The notes: generated by a model not told the origin, from the sequence alone. Positions 47,799-59,714 are shown, counted from the first letter of the stretch. The stretch: DNA of 64,000 bases from Cunninghamia lanceolata (GCA_027924645.1 BSBN01000888.1:18859001-18923000); one strand, 5' to 3'. Made by a program: numbers and translations.

Positions 47799-49217
47799 TA
47801 TTGGAATTAGGGCAGACAACTAAGAGGGGGTGAATCAGCAGTCACAAATCTTTATCTTTTGCTGCATTCAATCTTCTTTAACACTTATAAACAAATTAAT
47901 GATATAACCATGAAATCATGAAAAAACACAAGAGAAAATACATAATCAACACACATAACACAAGGATTTTTACGTGGAAACTCGGTTAAGGGAAAAACCA
48001 TTGTGGGGGTTAACCCACAAGATTTATTCTCTATTAAGACAATAGAAAATTGGAAGGCACTTGCCTTCGGGCACACTGCCCAGAGCTCACTACTCAAAGG
48101 AGGCTCACTACCTACAAGAACATTTACAATGTTAGCACTTAAAGATTGAACTGAGAAACAACATCCTCTTCATGCAAGGTTCAGTTCCATGGAAGCGCAC
48201 AACACCTTTGCTCTACCCCCACTCACTTCCTTGCTACATCCACATATTCACTACTTCTTTTCTTTTCCATGACTTCACAACACTTATTTATACATTTCAT
48301 TGACTTTGGAATGAACATCAAAGTTGGCCAAACAATCATCTATCTAGAACATTCTTCAAGATAGACATTTCAAGAAATTACAATCACAAGACTTAATATG
48401 CTACATGCAAACCACTACACTATTGGCCAAACATAACTGGGACTCAAATATTCCTTGAACATTACACCACACTCCATAAAACTTCTCTTAGATCATCCAC
48501 AACATGCACCATGCATATGGTCGGCCAAGACTAGGAAGAAAAGCAACGCCCAAGGAGAAATCTTCATCCACGAGCTTAATCCTCAATGTGGACCATCAAC
48601 ACAAAAGGTACCTAATTTAGAGACCACCACAAGCACAATGAAATCAACAGGAACAACTGCACCACCTCAAAACAACAGAAACACTTGCACCTTCATCTAG
48701 GAACTCAAGAACACCAACCGTCATGACTGTCACACTAGAAATATTGCTTGCGGACCTCCAAACCATGAACCACTTGAGTTGAGGATACGCACTGACATCT
48801 CAAACACACCTCTAGATCCACAGATCAAAATATTACTTTACCAACTCTTTCACCTCTGAACAACTACAAAACCTGGTTCTACTCAGATGACCATAACTTT
48901 ACCAATTCTCCATGCAGAACTCTCAAATCTTGACTGGAGCAACTTTAGACAATCCTCTATGAACCCTTAATCCACAGACGCTGATCTTCATATTACTGGG
49001 AATGCAGAGCAATCTACTTCACTAAACTGTACTGTCTTCACCGTCTCTGACAGAGAGATATGTAACTCACTTCTTTCTTCCAGAGAGGCTAATTTTCTCA
49101 ATATCCTCAACACACAAGTCTTCTAAACAAGCAATAGAATAAGATACAATTGACACTAATGACAACAAGGATATGTTGATATCAATGACAACACCGATTA
49201 GGCACATATTTGCAACA
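47799..49217 (-). repeat. Copia B 3' LTR (1419 bp)
   Basis: On the minus strand it starts TGTTGCAAATATGTGCC after a polypurine tract and ends CCTAATTCCAATA, mutated from TTTCAACA of the other LTR. A TATAAATA box on the minus strand lies at 48285-48292. It includes a segment (about 47960-48045, ACGTGGAAACTCGG) that the other LTR has lost. Confidence 0.9.
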
Positions 49218-49232
49218 ATCTATCCCTTTCTC
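49218..49232 (-). other. Polypurine tract of Copia B
   Basis: GAGAAAGGGATAGAT on the minus strand immediately precedes the 3' LTR. A second purine-rich run, AGGGGGAGTAGTCAG, lies about 265 bp upstream but does not abut the LTR. Confidence 0.65.
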
Positions 49233-49599
49233 ATTGATGGCAACATATGATGTAAAAAACTTGTTCAACCATCAAGACAATAACTTCTTCCTCTTTCTCT
49301 TATCACACCTACAACCACTTTCTTCACTACTCCCCCTTTCACTAGGAACTAATCACTTCCATCCATGTTTTTCACATGACTTCTCTCCCCCTTTGACATC
49401 AATGGCAAAGGGCACATATTTGCAATCATCTCTCACCCTTTTTGTTTCTTAGACAAGACCAAACTAAACTTAGAACATTCTGACTACTCCCCCTAAGTAG
49501 AATCCAATTAACACCAATTCAGATCACTAGATATGACTATGAGTTCCACCAGACTGATGCACACTAGTGCACTTTAGTTCTAAACAGGAGGGGTAATCA

Positions 49600-50491
49600 C
49601 CCGTACCTTCCATCTGAGATACTCAAAAGTGTCCTTAAGTAGAGGCTTAGTGAAGATATCCACAATCTAATCTTTTGAAGAAAAAAACTCCAATCTAACT
49701 TCATTCTTATTTACCTTCTCTCTCAAAAAGTGAAACTTGATGGATATATGCTTTGTCTTTGAATGCAACACCGAATTCTTTGAAATGTTTATTGCATTTG
49801 AATTATCACAAAAGATTGTAATAGGCTCTTCAAACACAATTCTGATATCCTTCAACATTTGCTTCATCCACAAAACTCGAGTACAATTGCTTACTACTGC
49901 TATATACTCTGCCTCTACAGTAGATAGAGAAATTGCCTCCTGCTTTTTGCTCAACCAAGAAACCAATCTCTTACCCAAGAAAAATACACTACAACTAGTA
50001 ATTTTCCTGTCATCCACATCTCCTGCCCAATCAACATCTGTATATGCATGAAGAGTGAAATCGTCACCCTCAACATACCATAAGCCATAATCAGATGTTC
50101 CCTTTAGATATATAAAAATTCTTTTGACTACTACAACATGAGATTCTCTAGGATCAGCTTGAAATCTAGCAACAAGGCCAACCACATTCATAATATCAGT
50201 TCTGGTGTGACTCAGATAAAGTAGTCCTCTAATCATTGATCTATACCTTGTCTAATCTACCTTAGGAGAAGCATCATCTTTACTCAACATGCATCTGGTT
50301 ATCATAGGAGTATTAACTGGTTTTGAATCCTCCATTCCAAACTTTTTCAACAACTCTTTCACATACTTAGACTGAGATATGAAGATGCCTTTTTCTAACT
50401 GAATGATTTGTAGACCTAAGAAGAAGTTCATTTCACCAAGCATGGACATCTCAAATTCACTTTGCATATGATTAGTAAATTTTTTACACAT
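49600..50491 (-). pseudogene. Copia B reverse transcriptase C-terminus and RNase H
   Basis: The stretch before the break continues from the RT catalytic region: CKKFTNHMQSEFEMSMLGEM, NFFLGLQI, then YLSHTRTDIMNVVG. The RNase H follows with AYTDVDWAGDVDDRKITS, LVSWLSKKQEAISLSTVEAE, FCDNSNAINISKN and HIDIRFH-like HISIKFHFLRE. Stops at 50252 and 49667 (lowest bases) sit where related proteins have glutamine. It would degrade the RNA strand during reverse transcription. Joined to 56447-56990 before element C inserted. Confidence 0.9.
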
Positions 50492-50828
50492 TGCTACACC
50501 CTTAATATTGATGTATATTGGGTTATGAATAATCGTCTTGTGGATATCTTAACTCCTAATTAAGTCATGTTATCATTATAATTATATTATTATTTAGTTA
50601 GATAGGTTGGACTAGGTCTTATATAAAGGTGTGTCTATTCTTTCTAAGCATAATTAGGTATATATAGGAGGATGTGAGTCTTATTTCATCATCATATTGT
50701 GAAGTGTGTTCTCATTGGAGATATTTGGAGGTTACCCCCTTGAAGTGGCCTATTATTCTTAGTTATTATCAAGTATTTGCAGAATATGGCATATCATCTT
50801 CTTCCATTGTGGAGGTTATTTCATTACA
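50492..50828 (+). repeat. Chromovirus C 5' LTR (337 bp)
   Basis: It runs from TGCTACACCC to CATTACA. A TATATAAA box lies at 50620-50627. It is closely similar to 56108-56441. Confidence 0.93.
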
Positions 50829-50830
50829 AG

Positions 50831-50842
50831 TGGTATCAGAGC
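50831..50842 (+). other. Primer-binding site of chromovirus C
   Basis: TGGTATCAGAGC, perfect tRNA-Met match, two bases after the LTR. Confidence 0.92.
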
Positions 50843-51307
50843 ATGATCTTGGCACCATAGAGGCAAGGTTTTTGCTCAAATTGGAAGCAATTTTTGGAAG
50901 AGCATAACTGTAAGATTTTAGTGATTTTTAAAAAATATTTTTAAAGAGTTTTTTAAGACCATATTAGAGAAGCTACAGTCTAGATTTCAGAATTATGATT
51001 TCTACACAATTTATTTGGGATCTACATATCTCTCATATCTTATTAAATTAGAGATTAATTTTTATTGGGTTTTTGAAGACATACCAAATGAGACTACAGT
51101 CCAAAAGTTAGATAAATTGGAGTAGAAATAAGTGAGTTATTGCAAACTTAGTGTTTCCACAAAATTCACTCTCAAGGTTGTAAATCTACGTATTTCTTGG
51201 AGATTTTTCTGGGTGAGAGACATTTTGACCCTAGTAAGTTACACTAAAAATCTAAGATAATTTAGGTTTCATTTGTGTAATTTATTTTAAAATTATTGGT
51301 TCCAATC

Positions 51308-52340
51308 ATGACGGGGCCTGCAATAAGGGGCAAAAAGAATCTTGTCACACTAGGGAAGACTCCTGATAAGGATGGGGTAACACTGGAAGATACTAATCAT
51401 AATGAGGAAATAATTAAAGTCAAGGAAGACATTTCCTCAATTAAGGTTGATATGTGTGACCTAAGAGGAGATCTATCAGATATACGAAGCATCTTAAGTG
51501 CCTATATGAATGAACCAAGAAAGGAGTTCTCAAGCAACCAAGGTGAAACCTCCAAGTTGGCTCATACTGACACAAATTTTAATACTCCTATGGAATCTAG
51601 GAATTTTTTTCCAAAGGTGGATATGCGCAAGTTTGATGGCAAGGATCCTCTAACATGGATAAACCAAATGGAGAATTTTTTTGAAGTACATCAAATCCCA
51701 TATGGATAAAAGGTCACAATGGCTTCCCTATATCTAGAACTAGATCAATTCATTTGGTATCATTGGCTTTGTACTCATTAGAAGAAAAAAGGTCTCACTG
51801 TCTCATTGTTAATTTTTATAGAGGAACGCCAAGCACAATATATCAATAGTGTGACAAACAACTTCTTCAGCTAGTTTGCTAAACTTCAACAAATAGGATT
51901 AGTTAAGGATTATATTCAAAAATTCCAAAATCTATCCTTAAGAGTGGATAGAATTATAGAGGAGATCTTGAATGATTTATTCTTGGGTGGTCTCAAGGAT
52001 CACATTCAACATGAGGTACACATGTTTAGTCCTAGCTCGGTAAATGAGTGTTTTATCTTGGCACACAAAGTAGAGGAGAAGTATTTGATTCCTAAGAAGA
52101 AAGGGGCTAATGTGACAAGAGAGAAAGGATATTCAACACATTCTCTTCCTCAACCTACTAGGTTGACTCCACAACAAATTAAGGAGAAAAGACTAAAAGG
52201 GTTGTGATAACAAATACAGTCGAGGACATAAATGTAGTGAAAATAAATTGTTCTATATTGAAGGTCTAAGTGATGAAGAAGAGGAGGAACCCATATTAGA
52301 GGAGGGTAGGGAATCAAGTGAGGAATCACATTATTCTCAA
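51308..52340 (+). pseudogene. Chromovirus C gag, decayed
   Basis: ATG 51308 (MTGPAIRGKKN). A helical region (IIKVKEDISSIKVDMCDLRG) is followed by the capsid domain (KVDMRKFDGKDPLTWINQME) and, after stops near 51707 and 51779, LNDLFLGGLKDHIQHEV near 51970. Frame is lost at 52203, where a zinc-knuckle-like stretch (C.DNKYSRGHKC) resumes one base off, consistent with a one-base deletion. Confidence 0.85.
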
Positions 52341-52399
52341 CCAATCATTTCTTGTCATGCGCTCTCAGGTTTTAGTGCGCTACAAACTCTCAAGGTAGT

Positions 52400-52768
52400 G
52401 GGTTTCTTAAAGAAGAGAAAGTAACAGTGTTGATCAACTCAGGTAGTACTCATAATTTCATCAACAAAAAGTTGGCAATTAATCTAAATTGTTTTATATA
52501 TCCATCCCTAGAGTTTTAGGTTTTGATTGCAAATGGTGGTACAATTAGTTGTTTGGGGAAGTGTCATAGCATTAAATTATCCATGGAAGATTATCAACTT
52601 GATACCCCAATGTATGCGATATCCATGGGTGCAACAAATATTGTTTTGGGAGTACAATGGCTTACTACATTGGGAACAATTGAGATGAACTTCCAAGAAC
52701 TATTCATGAGATTTCAATTAGAAGGAAAGGTAGTAGAGCTAAGGGGGTTGAAAGAAAAATCCCCATAG
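52400..52768 (+). pseudogene. Chromovirus C protease, active-site Asp changed
   Basis: The retropepsin motif reads VLINSGSTHNFINKKL near 52428, where related elements have D-S-G-(A/S)-T-H. The catalytic aspartate is Asn through one G-to-A change (GAC to AAC). The flap/second half follows with NIVLGVQWLTTLGTIEMNF near 52640. A stop (TAG) lies near 52519. Confidence 0.85.
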
Positions 52769-52899
52769 ATGGTAAGCTCTCATCAAATGCAAAATTTTCT
52801 TAAGAAAGAAGCGGATGGATTTGTGGCCCAACAATGTTCATTAGAAGTCTCTCAATCTAATGCTCCTACTCATCTAGATTTATAGGCAATAAATGATCA

Positions 52900-54108
52900 T
52901 CACTCAATGGTTCTTGGAGATATGCCTAAAGGACTTCCTCCTAAGAGGGATCATGTTCATGCCATACAACTGGTTCTAGGGAGCCAACCACGGAACATCA
53001 AGCCTTATAGATACCCACACATATAAAAAAGTGAGATAGAAAAAAATGTTGAGGAGATGCTAGAGGCAGGAATTATCAAGCATAGCCAAAGTGCTTACTC
53101 CTTGCCTATGGTGATGGTGCGTAAGAAGGATGAAACTTGGCACATGTGTCCAGATTATAGAGTGCTCAACATGTACACCATTAAAGTTAAGTTTCCTATT
53201 CTGGTCATTGATGATTTGCTAGATGAATTGAATAGAGCTATGTATTTTACCAAGTTAGATCTTAGATCTGGTTATCACCAAATTTAGATTAAGGAGGAAG
53301 ATATTTGTAAGACAACATTTCAAACTCATGAGGGCAATTATGAATTTTTGGTGATGCCATTTAGTCTTACCAATGCACCATTTACATTCCAAAGTTTGAT
53401 GAATTCCATTTTTAAGAAGTTCTTGAGAAAGTTTGTGTTAGTCTTCTTTGATGATTTATTTATTTATAGAAAGACTTGGGAAGAACATTTACAACATGTA
53501 GATCAAGCATTACAATTCTTGAAGATCATCAACTCTATGCTAAGTAATCCAAGTATTAGAGTGTGTGCTTCTGGATTAGACTATGTGCAGCTTTTTTAGA
53601 TCAAAAAAAAAAAAACAATTTGGATCACACTCCGTGATCCATCATCAAGATGAAGAGAAGAGAATAAGTGAGTTGTAATTGTAGAGATGGTTTCTTAAAA
53701 AGAGAGAGGGGGGAGTGTGGGCATGGAGTTTAACTAGAGGGGAGGGAGGCCAAACAAGGAGTAAGGAGAGAGAAATATCAAGGAAAACCAATAACTGACA
53801 AATTAAAAAAGAAAACCAAAATGTGAATAGAGATCAAGAAAGTAATTAGCTATAAAATGTAGAAAAAGAGGAGAGCTATCAAGGAAAAAATATAATTAAG
53901 TAGGTATGAGTATATAAAAATAAATAAAATTAAAAAGATAAGAGTGAGATTTTTTGTCTTAAGGAGGTGGATTATTTGGGATACATAGTTTCACATGGAG
54001 TAAAGGTGGACCCTAACAAAATTAAGGCTATCATGGAATGACCTATTCCAAAAACCATTAAGAAACTGAGGGGTTTCTTTAGATCAACAGGGTACTATAG
54101 AAGAATTG
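52900..54108 (+). pseudogene. Chromovirus C reverse transcriptase, decayed and interrupted
   Basis: Recognisable blocks are [20 protein letters not shown] and [17 protein letters not shown] (53070-53200), [13 protein letters not shown] (53248), the palm segment FQTHEGNYEFLVMPFSLTNA (53320-53375) and the catalytic motif FFDDLFIY near 53445. After DHQLYAK-type sequence near 53540 an unrelated insertion of about 0.4 kb intervenes; the domain resumes with LKEVDYLGYIV near 53960. A stop replaces Gln in HQI(Q)I at 53286. Confidence 0.92.
53545..53946. mobile_element. Unclassified insertion, about 0.4 kb, in the chromovirus RT gene
   Basis: The conserved RT sequence is interrupted exactly between the LYAK-like and C-E-(F)-type codons. 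The insert holds a 13-base A run and a purine-rich block (AGAGAGAGGGGGGAGTG), and TAAG occurs next to both junctions. No inverted terminal repeats or coding sequence were seen. It could be a short non-autonomous transposon or captured DNA. Confidence 0.6.
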
Positions 54109-54600
54109 TGAACCATTATGGTAGTATAGCAGCACCCCTCACCACTCTATTGAAGAAGGATTCTTTTCATTGGAATGAGTCCGCTAATTCAACATTTGAG
54201 AAATTGAAGGAGGCTATGTGTACAACTCCAGTGCTTGCCACTCTAGACTTCACCAAGGAATTCACTATGGAATGTGATGCTTTTGGAAATGGGATAGGAG
54301 TAGTTCTCATGCAAGAAAGTCAACAAATTTCTTTTGAGAGTCATCAATTAAAGGGTAAGAATCAACTCAAACCTATTTATGAGAAGGAAATACTAGCGAT
54401 CCTTCATATAGTTAAACAATGGAGGCCTTATCTAATGGGTTGACACTTCAAGGTTAAGACAGATCATGATAGCCTAAAATATCTTTTGGAACAAAGATTA
54501 TCCTCTGAAGAGAAACAAAAATGGTTCACTAAGATGTTGGGATGTGACTTTGAGATTGCATATAAGAAAGGGAAGGAAAATATTGTGGAAAATGCACATT
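54000..54600 (+). pseudogene. Chromovirus C RNase H region
   Basis: It starts with the RT connection (FFRSTGYYRRIVNHYGSIAA, APLTTLLKKDSFHW). RNase H follows: MECDAFGNGIGVVLMQE (first Asp normally in CDAS), LKGKNQLKPIYEKEILAIL (usually with YE.E), and VKTDHDSLKYLLEQRLSSEE. A TGA at about 54442 lies where related proteins have a codon for Arg or Trp. Confidence 0.9.
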
Positions 54601-55600
54601 CTATGAACGATCAGAAAGATGAAGCCTTATTGTGTACTTTTTCAATATTACAAGCAAATTGTGTGGAAGAAGCCAAAGTAGAGTGGCAAAATGATGTTGC
54701 GACAAGTAATCTCATCCAACAATTAAAAAGTGATCCTAGTAGTTTAGATAAATTTTATTTGAAGGGGGATACTCTTTGGTATAAAGAGCACTTGTATCTC
54801 TACAAGAATTCCTCTCTTAAACACAAGATTCTCACAGAGCTACATGAGTCCCCAGTTGGTGGTCATTCAGAATTTTTAAAGACATATCATCGGGTCAAGC
54901 AATATTTGTTTTGGGAAGGGCTAAAAGGTGATGTTCAAAAAGTTGTGGTTGAATGTTTGATTTGTCAAAGAAATAATGCGGAGACAATTAAGACACCAGG
55001 TCTCTTGCAACCCTTATCTATTCCTTGCTAGCATTGGGAAGAGGTATCCATGGACTTCATCATAGGGCTTCCCAAATCTAAAGGTCATAGTGTCATCATG
55101 GTAGTAGTAGATCGCCTCACTAAATATGCACATTTTATTGCATTATCACATCATTTTATAGCAAGTGCAATGGCAAAAGGTTTTTTGGAGAATATCCAAA
55201 GCTACATGGTACACCTAAGGTTATTGTTAGTGATCGTGATCCTATCTTTACTAGTCACTTTTGGAAAGATTTATTCTCATTTTTGGGTACTCAATTGGTT
55301 CATAGTTCTTCATACCACCCTCAATCAGATTGGCAAACTAAGGTTGTTAATAAGTGTTTGGAAGGATATCTATGTGTTTCACTTTAGAGAAACAGTCTCA
55401 ATGGGTAGATTACCTACCACTTGTAGAATGGGGATATAACACTTATTTTCATAGCTCATAAAACATGTCTCCATTTTTGGACTTTATGGATATCATCCTC
55501 CTTCCATCACATCATCATTAAAGGTGACACCAAGAGTTCAAGTAGTAGAGGACCACTTGCTTAATCAACAATAGGTACTTTCAAGACTCAAGGAGAATTT
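54600..55600 (+). pseudogene. Chromovirus C integrase, decayed
   Basis: The HHCC zinc region is at 54835-54970: HESPVGGHSEFLKTYHRVKQ, then CLICQRNNAETI. The catalytic core begins [20 protein letters not shown] (55050) with the first Asp. After a frameshift near 55200, [19 protein letters not shown] and [12 protein letters not shown] segments are readable in another frame (55225-55330). It would insert the cDNA into chromatin; inactive. Confidence 0.88.
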
Positions 55601-56095
55601 AGCCATGGCACAAAATTGAATGAAACAACAAGTGGACCAACATCGTAGTGAAAGAAAATTTGAAGTTGGGGATTGGGTCTTCTTGAGATTACAGCCTTAT
55701 AAGCAAATTTCACTAAAGAAACAAAAAAGAATAATAAGTTGTCTCGAAGATATTATGGGCCATAACAAATCATGCAAAAGATTGATAGTGATTCCTACAA
55801 GCTAGAGTTGCCACCAACCATAAAGATACATCTAGTTTTTCATGTTTCTTGTTTGAAGAAGGTAATTGGGCATAATATTCCTACTCAAACAGTACTACCA
55901 AAGCACAATGAAGAAGGAAGAATCACTTTGGAACCAAAGTGCATTCTTCAAACTCGCATGAAGAAGATGAGTATAACCATCACTGAGTATCTCATCCAAT
56001 GGAACAATTTACCAGTTGAAGAGGCCAAATGGGTGGACGAGGAGTTCATTCAAAAGAATCCACACTTGGTTAACATTGAGGACAATGCTTCTTTG
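55600..56095 (+). pseudogene. Chromovirus C integrase tail with chromodomain
   Basis: The GPY/F-type linker is KFEVGDWVFLRLQPYKQISL (55650) and, after a frameshift, IDSDSYKLELPPTIKIHLVF. The end reads ITEYLIQWNNLPVEEAKWVD and EEFIQKNPHL (55975-56070), the chromodomain core W-x-x-L-P-x-E-E-A-x-W. Chromodomains steer chromovirus integration to marked chromatin, which fits insertion into existing transposons here. Confidence 0.85.
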
Positions 56096-56107
56096 AAGAG
56101 TGGGGCA

Positions 56108-56441
56108 TGCTACGCCCTTAATATTGGTGTATATTTGGTTATTAATAGTCGGCTTGTGGCTATCTTAACTCCTAATTAATTCATGTTATCATTATTACAT
56201 TATTATTTAGTTATATAGGTCAGCCTAGGTCTTATATAGGGGTCTTTCTATTCATTATAAGCATAATTAGGTATATATAGGAGGATGTGAGTCTTATTTC
56301 ATCATCATATTGTGAAGTGTGTTCTCATTGGAGATATTTGGAGGTTGCCCCCTCGAAGTGGCTTGTTATTCTCAGTTATTATCAAGTATTTGCAGAATAT
56401 GTAATATCATCTTCTTCCATTGTGCAAGTTATTTCATTACA
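56108..56441 (+). repeat. Chromovirus C 3' LTR (334 bp)
   Basis: It begins TGCTACGCCC after a purine-rich GAAGAGTGGGG tract and ends CATTACA. Several substitutions separate it from the 5' LTR, including the TATA region (TATATAGG). Confidence 0.92.
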
Positions 56442-56446
56442 CACAG

Positions 56447-57560
56447 GCTCTCATTTCCACCAAAGATGATATCATCAACAAATACCTCAACAATCAAGAT
56501 GTGTTCATGATCAATTTTGAAATAAAGATTACTGCCAGCAGTGCCTTTGCTAAAGCCTAACTTTAGTAGATACTTATCTAACCTTGCATACTAGTCCCTT
56601 GGGGATTGTTTAAGTCCATACAATGCTTTCTTAAATTTGCAGACCATATCTCCTTGATTAGACAACCGGAATCCTTTTGGTTGCTCAATGTAGACTTCTT
56701 CTTCCAACTCTCCATTGAGGAATGCTAACTTGACATCCATCTGGTAAACATTGAAATCTTTGTAAGAAGAAAAGGCAAGAAATAATCTGGCTTCTTTGAT
56801 TCTTTCCACTGGAGGAAAAGTTTTTTCAAGATCAATTCCCTCTACCTGAGAATATCCTTTGCATGCCAATCTTGCTTTGTTTCTCACAACTTCACTATCT
56901 TCATTCAATTTGTTCAAGAAGACCCATTTAGTTCCAATTAGATTTTTGTCTTCAGGTCTAGGAAGAAGATCTCAAGTATGATTCTTTTCAATTTGCATTA
57001 ATTCTTCTTCCATTGCTTTTACCCAACTTTCATCATTACATGCTTCATTCACTGATTTTGGTTCAATATTTGAAATTAAACAATACTCCACTTGTTCTTC
57101 AGCAATTTTTCTTCTAGTTTGAACACTTTTATTTCTATCTCCTATGAGCTGATCTTTAGAATGATTCAACCATACATACCTTGGAGTTTTGGGATTTTCT
57201 TAAACTTTTGGTTCTTGAACTTGTTCCTCAGCATTTTCATTAGCTTATTGAGTCAATGGATTTTTTGGAGCAATCTGAATCTAAGTCTGAGATTGAACTT
57301 GCTTTTCATTTTCATCATCTGATTCATATCCACAAAACTTGGAAGGTCTCTCCATGCTTTCATCTACCTTGACATTAGCACTTTCAACAATCATTTTTAA
57401 TCTCTTGTTAAAGCATTGGCATGCCTTGCTTTGTTTGGAATAACCTAGAAATATTCCTTCATCACACCTTGCATCATACTTGCCTAAATCTTCATCTCTT
57501 TTGATATAGCATTTACTACCAAAAACTCTAAAGTATTTCAGAGAAGGAGCATTACCAAAC
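56447..57560 (-). pseudogene. Copia B reverse transcriptase N-terminal two thirds
   Basis: The RT begins near 56990 (EDKNLIGTKWVFLNKLNED). It continues with ARLACKGYSQVEGIDLEKTF, VYQMDVKLAFLNGELEEEVY, MVCKFKKALYGLKQSP and the catalytic FVDDIIFGG at about 56457-56483, right at the break. The 57000-57560 part is the integrase-RT linker. Stops at 56972 (TGA) and 56591 (TAG) occupy conserved Trp positions; others near 57202 and 57248 fit Gln codons. Confidence 0.92.
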
Positions 57561-58240
57561 CATAGTTGATAAGGAGTTTTACCAGTATTACCTTTGATCT
57601 ACACCTGATTAAGAGTGTAGACAATAGTACTCATAGCTTCTCTCCAATAGACATGTGGAACATTTTATTCCATCATCATGGTTCTAGCAGCCTCTTGAAT
57701 AGTTTGATTCTTCCTTTCCACAACTCCATTTTGCTAACGAGTCCTAGGAGCAGATAATTGTCTTCTTATTCCATGCTTTTCATAAAATGTATTAAACTCA
57801 TCAGAGGTAAACTCTCCACGTTTGTTAGATCTCAGACACTTTATCTTTACACCAATCTCATTCTCCACCCTATCCTTGAACACCTTGAATTTGTCAAGAG
57901 CCTTTTATTTCTCTCTCAAGAAAGTGACCCACATCATCTCGGAGTAATCATCAATCAGCAACATAAATTATTTTTCTCCTTGCAAACTCCTAACTCTGGC
58001 AGGACCACACAAATCAGTGTGCACAAGTTCCAACAATCCACTTGAAAATTATTCTTTACTTTTGAATGTAGTTCTACTATGTTTGCCCAACTGACATTCC
58101 TTACACATGCTATTAGTAGGTTTTACAAGATTTGGAATATCTCTCACAGCCTGAGTAGTACTTATCTTGACAATGTTATCAAAATTTACATGACACATTT
58201 TCCTACACCTTAACCAACTTTGATCAATCTGAGCAATCAA
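57560..58240 (-). pseudogene. Copia B pre-integrase and integrase
   Basis: Pre-integrase zinc region: WLRCRKMCHVNFDNIVKI, a degenerate LWH-RLGH, and MCKECQLGKHSRTTF (58049-58240). Integrase core: LELVHTDLCGP near 58010, CLRSNKRGEFTSDEFNTFYE near 57820 (second Asp reads Asn), ending YTLNQV near 57610. Stops at 58049, 57734 (conserved Gln-Gln motif) and 57600. Inactive. Confidence 0.88.
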
Positions 58241-58375
58241 ACATCTTTTATCAATGCAACATAAAGGAAAGATATTATCTCTAGTCTATGTACCAGATGC
58301 AATCTCAGTTCCAGAGCTTTCCAATATTCTACATTTCCTATCCTTGAATTGGAGATCATACCCTTTGTCAACCAA

Positions 58376-58660
58376 CTATCCAACACTAAGAAGATTATGC
58401 TTCAACCCTTCTACATACAAAACATCATCAGTGATGTGCCTACCATCAAAAGAGATGGATCCTCTGCCATAGATTCTGCCAGATGAATTGTCTCCAAACT
58501 TCACAATTCCACATTCATATATTTCCATACTTACAAACTTACTTTTATCACCTATCATGTGGTGAGAACATCCACTGTCAATCACCCATTCATCCTTTTC
58601 TTGAACCTGAGCAGCCAAGGCACTTTCCACATTCATATAGATAGTAAATTCAATAGGCAC
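58376..58660 (-). pseudogene. Copia B protease
   Basis: The Copia-type active site DSGCSHHMIGDKSKF lies near 58560-58585 with Asp intact. FGDNSSGRIYGRGSI and DVLYVEGLKHNLLSVG follow. The final stop at 58376 replaces the conserved Gln after LLSVG. It is in the same frame as gag; only one stop (58670) separates them. Confidence 0.9.
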
Positions 58661-58669
58661 TAGATTTTC

Positions 58670-59674
58670 TTATTTAATAGCAATGAACACCCATTCATTT
58701 CCAGATGTACTTCCCTTGTCAAATTCATTATCTCTAACTCCTTCATAAGCAACTTCTTGGACATAGTAACATTTCTTTTGAAACCTAGGTTTGTTAGGGT
58801 TTGGCTTAGAAACCCTCTCCGGACATCTTGAGGCAAAATTACGAATCTTATTGCAAGCAAAACATTTGAAAGGAAACTTTCCTTCATACTTACCAGATTC
58901 TCTTGCTAATCTTTTGGCGATAAGGGCTTTAATTTCTTCAAGCTTTGTTTCATCTTCTTCAAGTTCCTTTTTTGTTTTCTCATATCTAGTTAGTCTTCTT
59001 GAAGAGCTTTCACCTGGATCAAATCTTTGCTTCCTGGAAACAATAGCCTTAAAATCAAATTCTGATTTAGGAAGGGAATCACTAAACTTACTCATTTCAA
59101 AGGCTGAAAGCTTGCCAACCAATTGGTCCCTTGTAATAGTTGTCATAGTCCTGATCTCCTCAATAGCAACAACTCTATGCTTGTATGAAGCAAGTAATGA
59201 TCTGAGCACCTTGCCAACAATCTCTAATTCTTCCAATTTTCCACCAGCACACCTGATACTGCACACATGTTCATTCACCTTCTGCATGTAGGAAGTGATG
59301 TATTCATCTTTACTCATCCTCAAACTTTCATATCCACCTTTCAAGCTTTGTAACTTAGCACATTTGACATATGCACCACCTTCATATAGAGTTTCCAACT
59401 TATTCCAGATTTCATGAGCAATTTTCAATTCCAGGGCATTTATCATTTCTATATCAATCAGGGGACTTAACAATGCTTCTTTAGCCTGAATGTTGTTTTC
59501 AGCATCTTTGAGTTCATCTTGAGTTGAAGGACCTTTCTTCGGGGGCTTATACTCATCCTTTGTTATCAACCAATAAGCATCACCCATGCATTGCAGATGG
59601 CACTCCAGGGGACTCTGCCAAAAAGAGTAATTTGATCCATCAAATATCAGACTATCCTTCTTGTAAGTCAACAT
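58670..59674 (-). pseudogene. Copia B gag, nearly intact
   Basis: The likely start is ATG 59674 (MLTYKKDSLIFDGSNYSFWQ), leaving 334 open codons. The capsid is of the UBN2/Retrotran_gag type: AHEIWNKLETLYEG, LQSLKGGYESLRMSKDEYIT, LRSLLASYKHRVVAIEE. A Lys/Glu-rich helix precedes a zinc knuckle CFACNKIRNFASRC, in which the His is Asn. The frame closes at a TAA at 58670, after which protease continues in the same frame, so this stop most likely arose by mutation. Confidence 0.9.
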
Positions 59675-59714
59675 CCTGGATCTCCTCAAATGGTCAAGCT
59701 TCTTTAGAGGAACC

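Larger units (their letters stand above)
50492..56441 (+). mobile_element. Chromovirus C (Ty3/Gypsy) inserted in Copia B
   Basis: It has short LTRs at 50492-50828 and 56108-56441, a tRNA-Met primer site, and gag, protease, reverse transcriptase, RNase H, integrase and chromodomain in Ty3 order. Target duplication is CACAT (50487-50491) and CACAG (56442-56446); the interrupted Copia coding sequence requires CACAG, so the left copy has mutated. Short LTRs plus a C-terminal chromodomain suggest the Reina-like group, by analogy. All coding parts are broken. Confidence 0.92.

Noticed and set aside
57092..58472. Plus-strand open frames in the Copia B region
   Set aside because: They are antisense shadows of the minus-strand integrase and protease.
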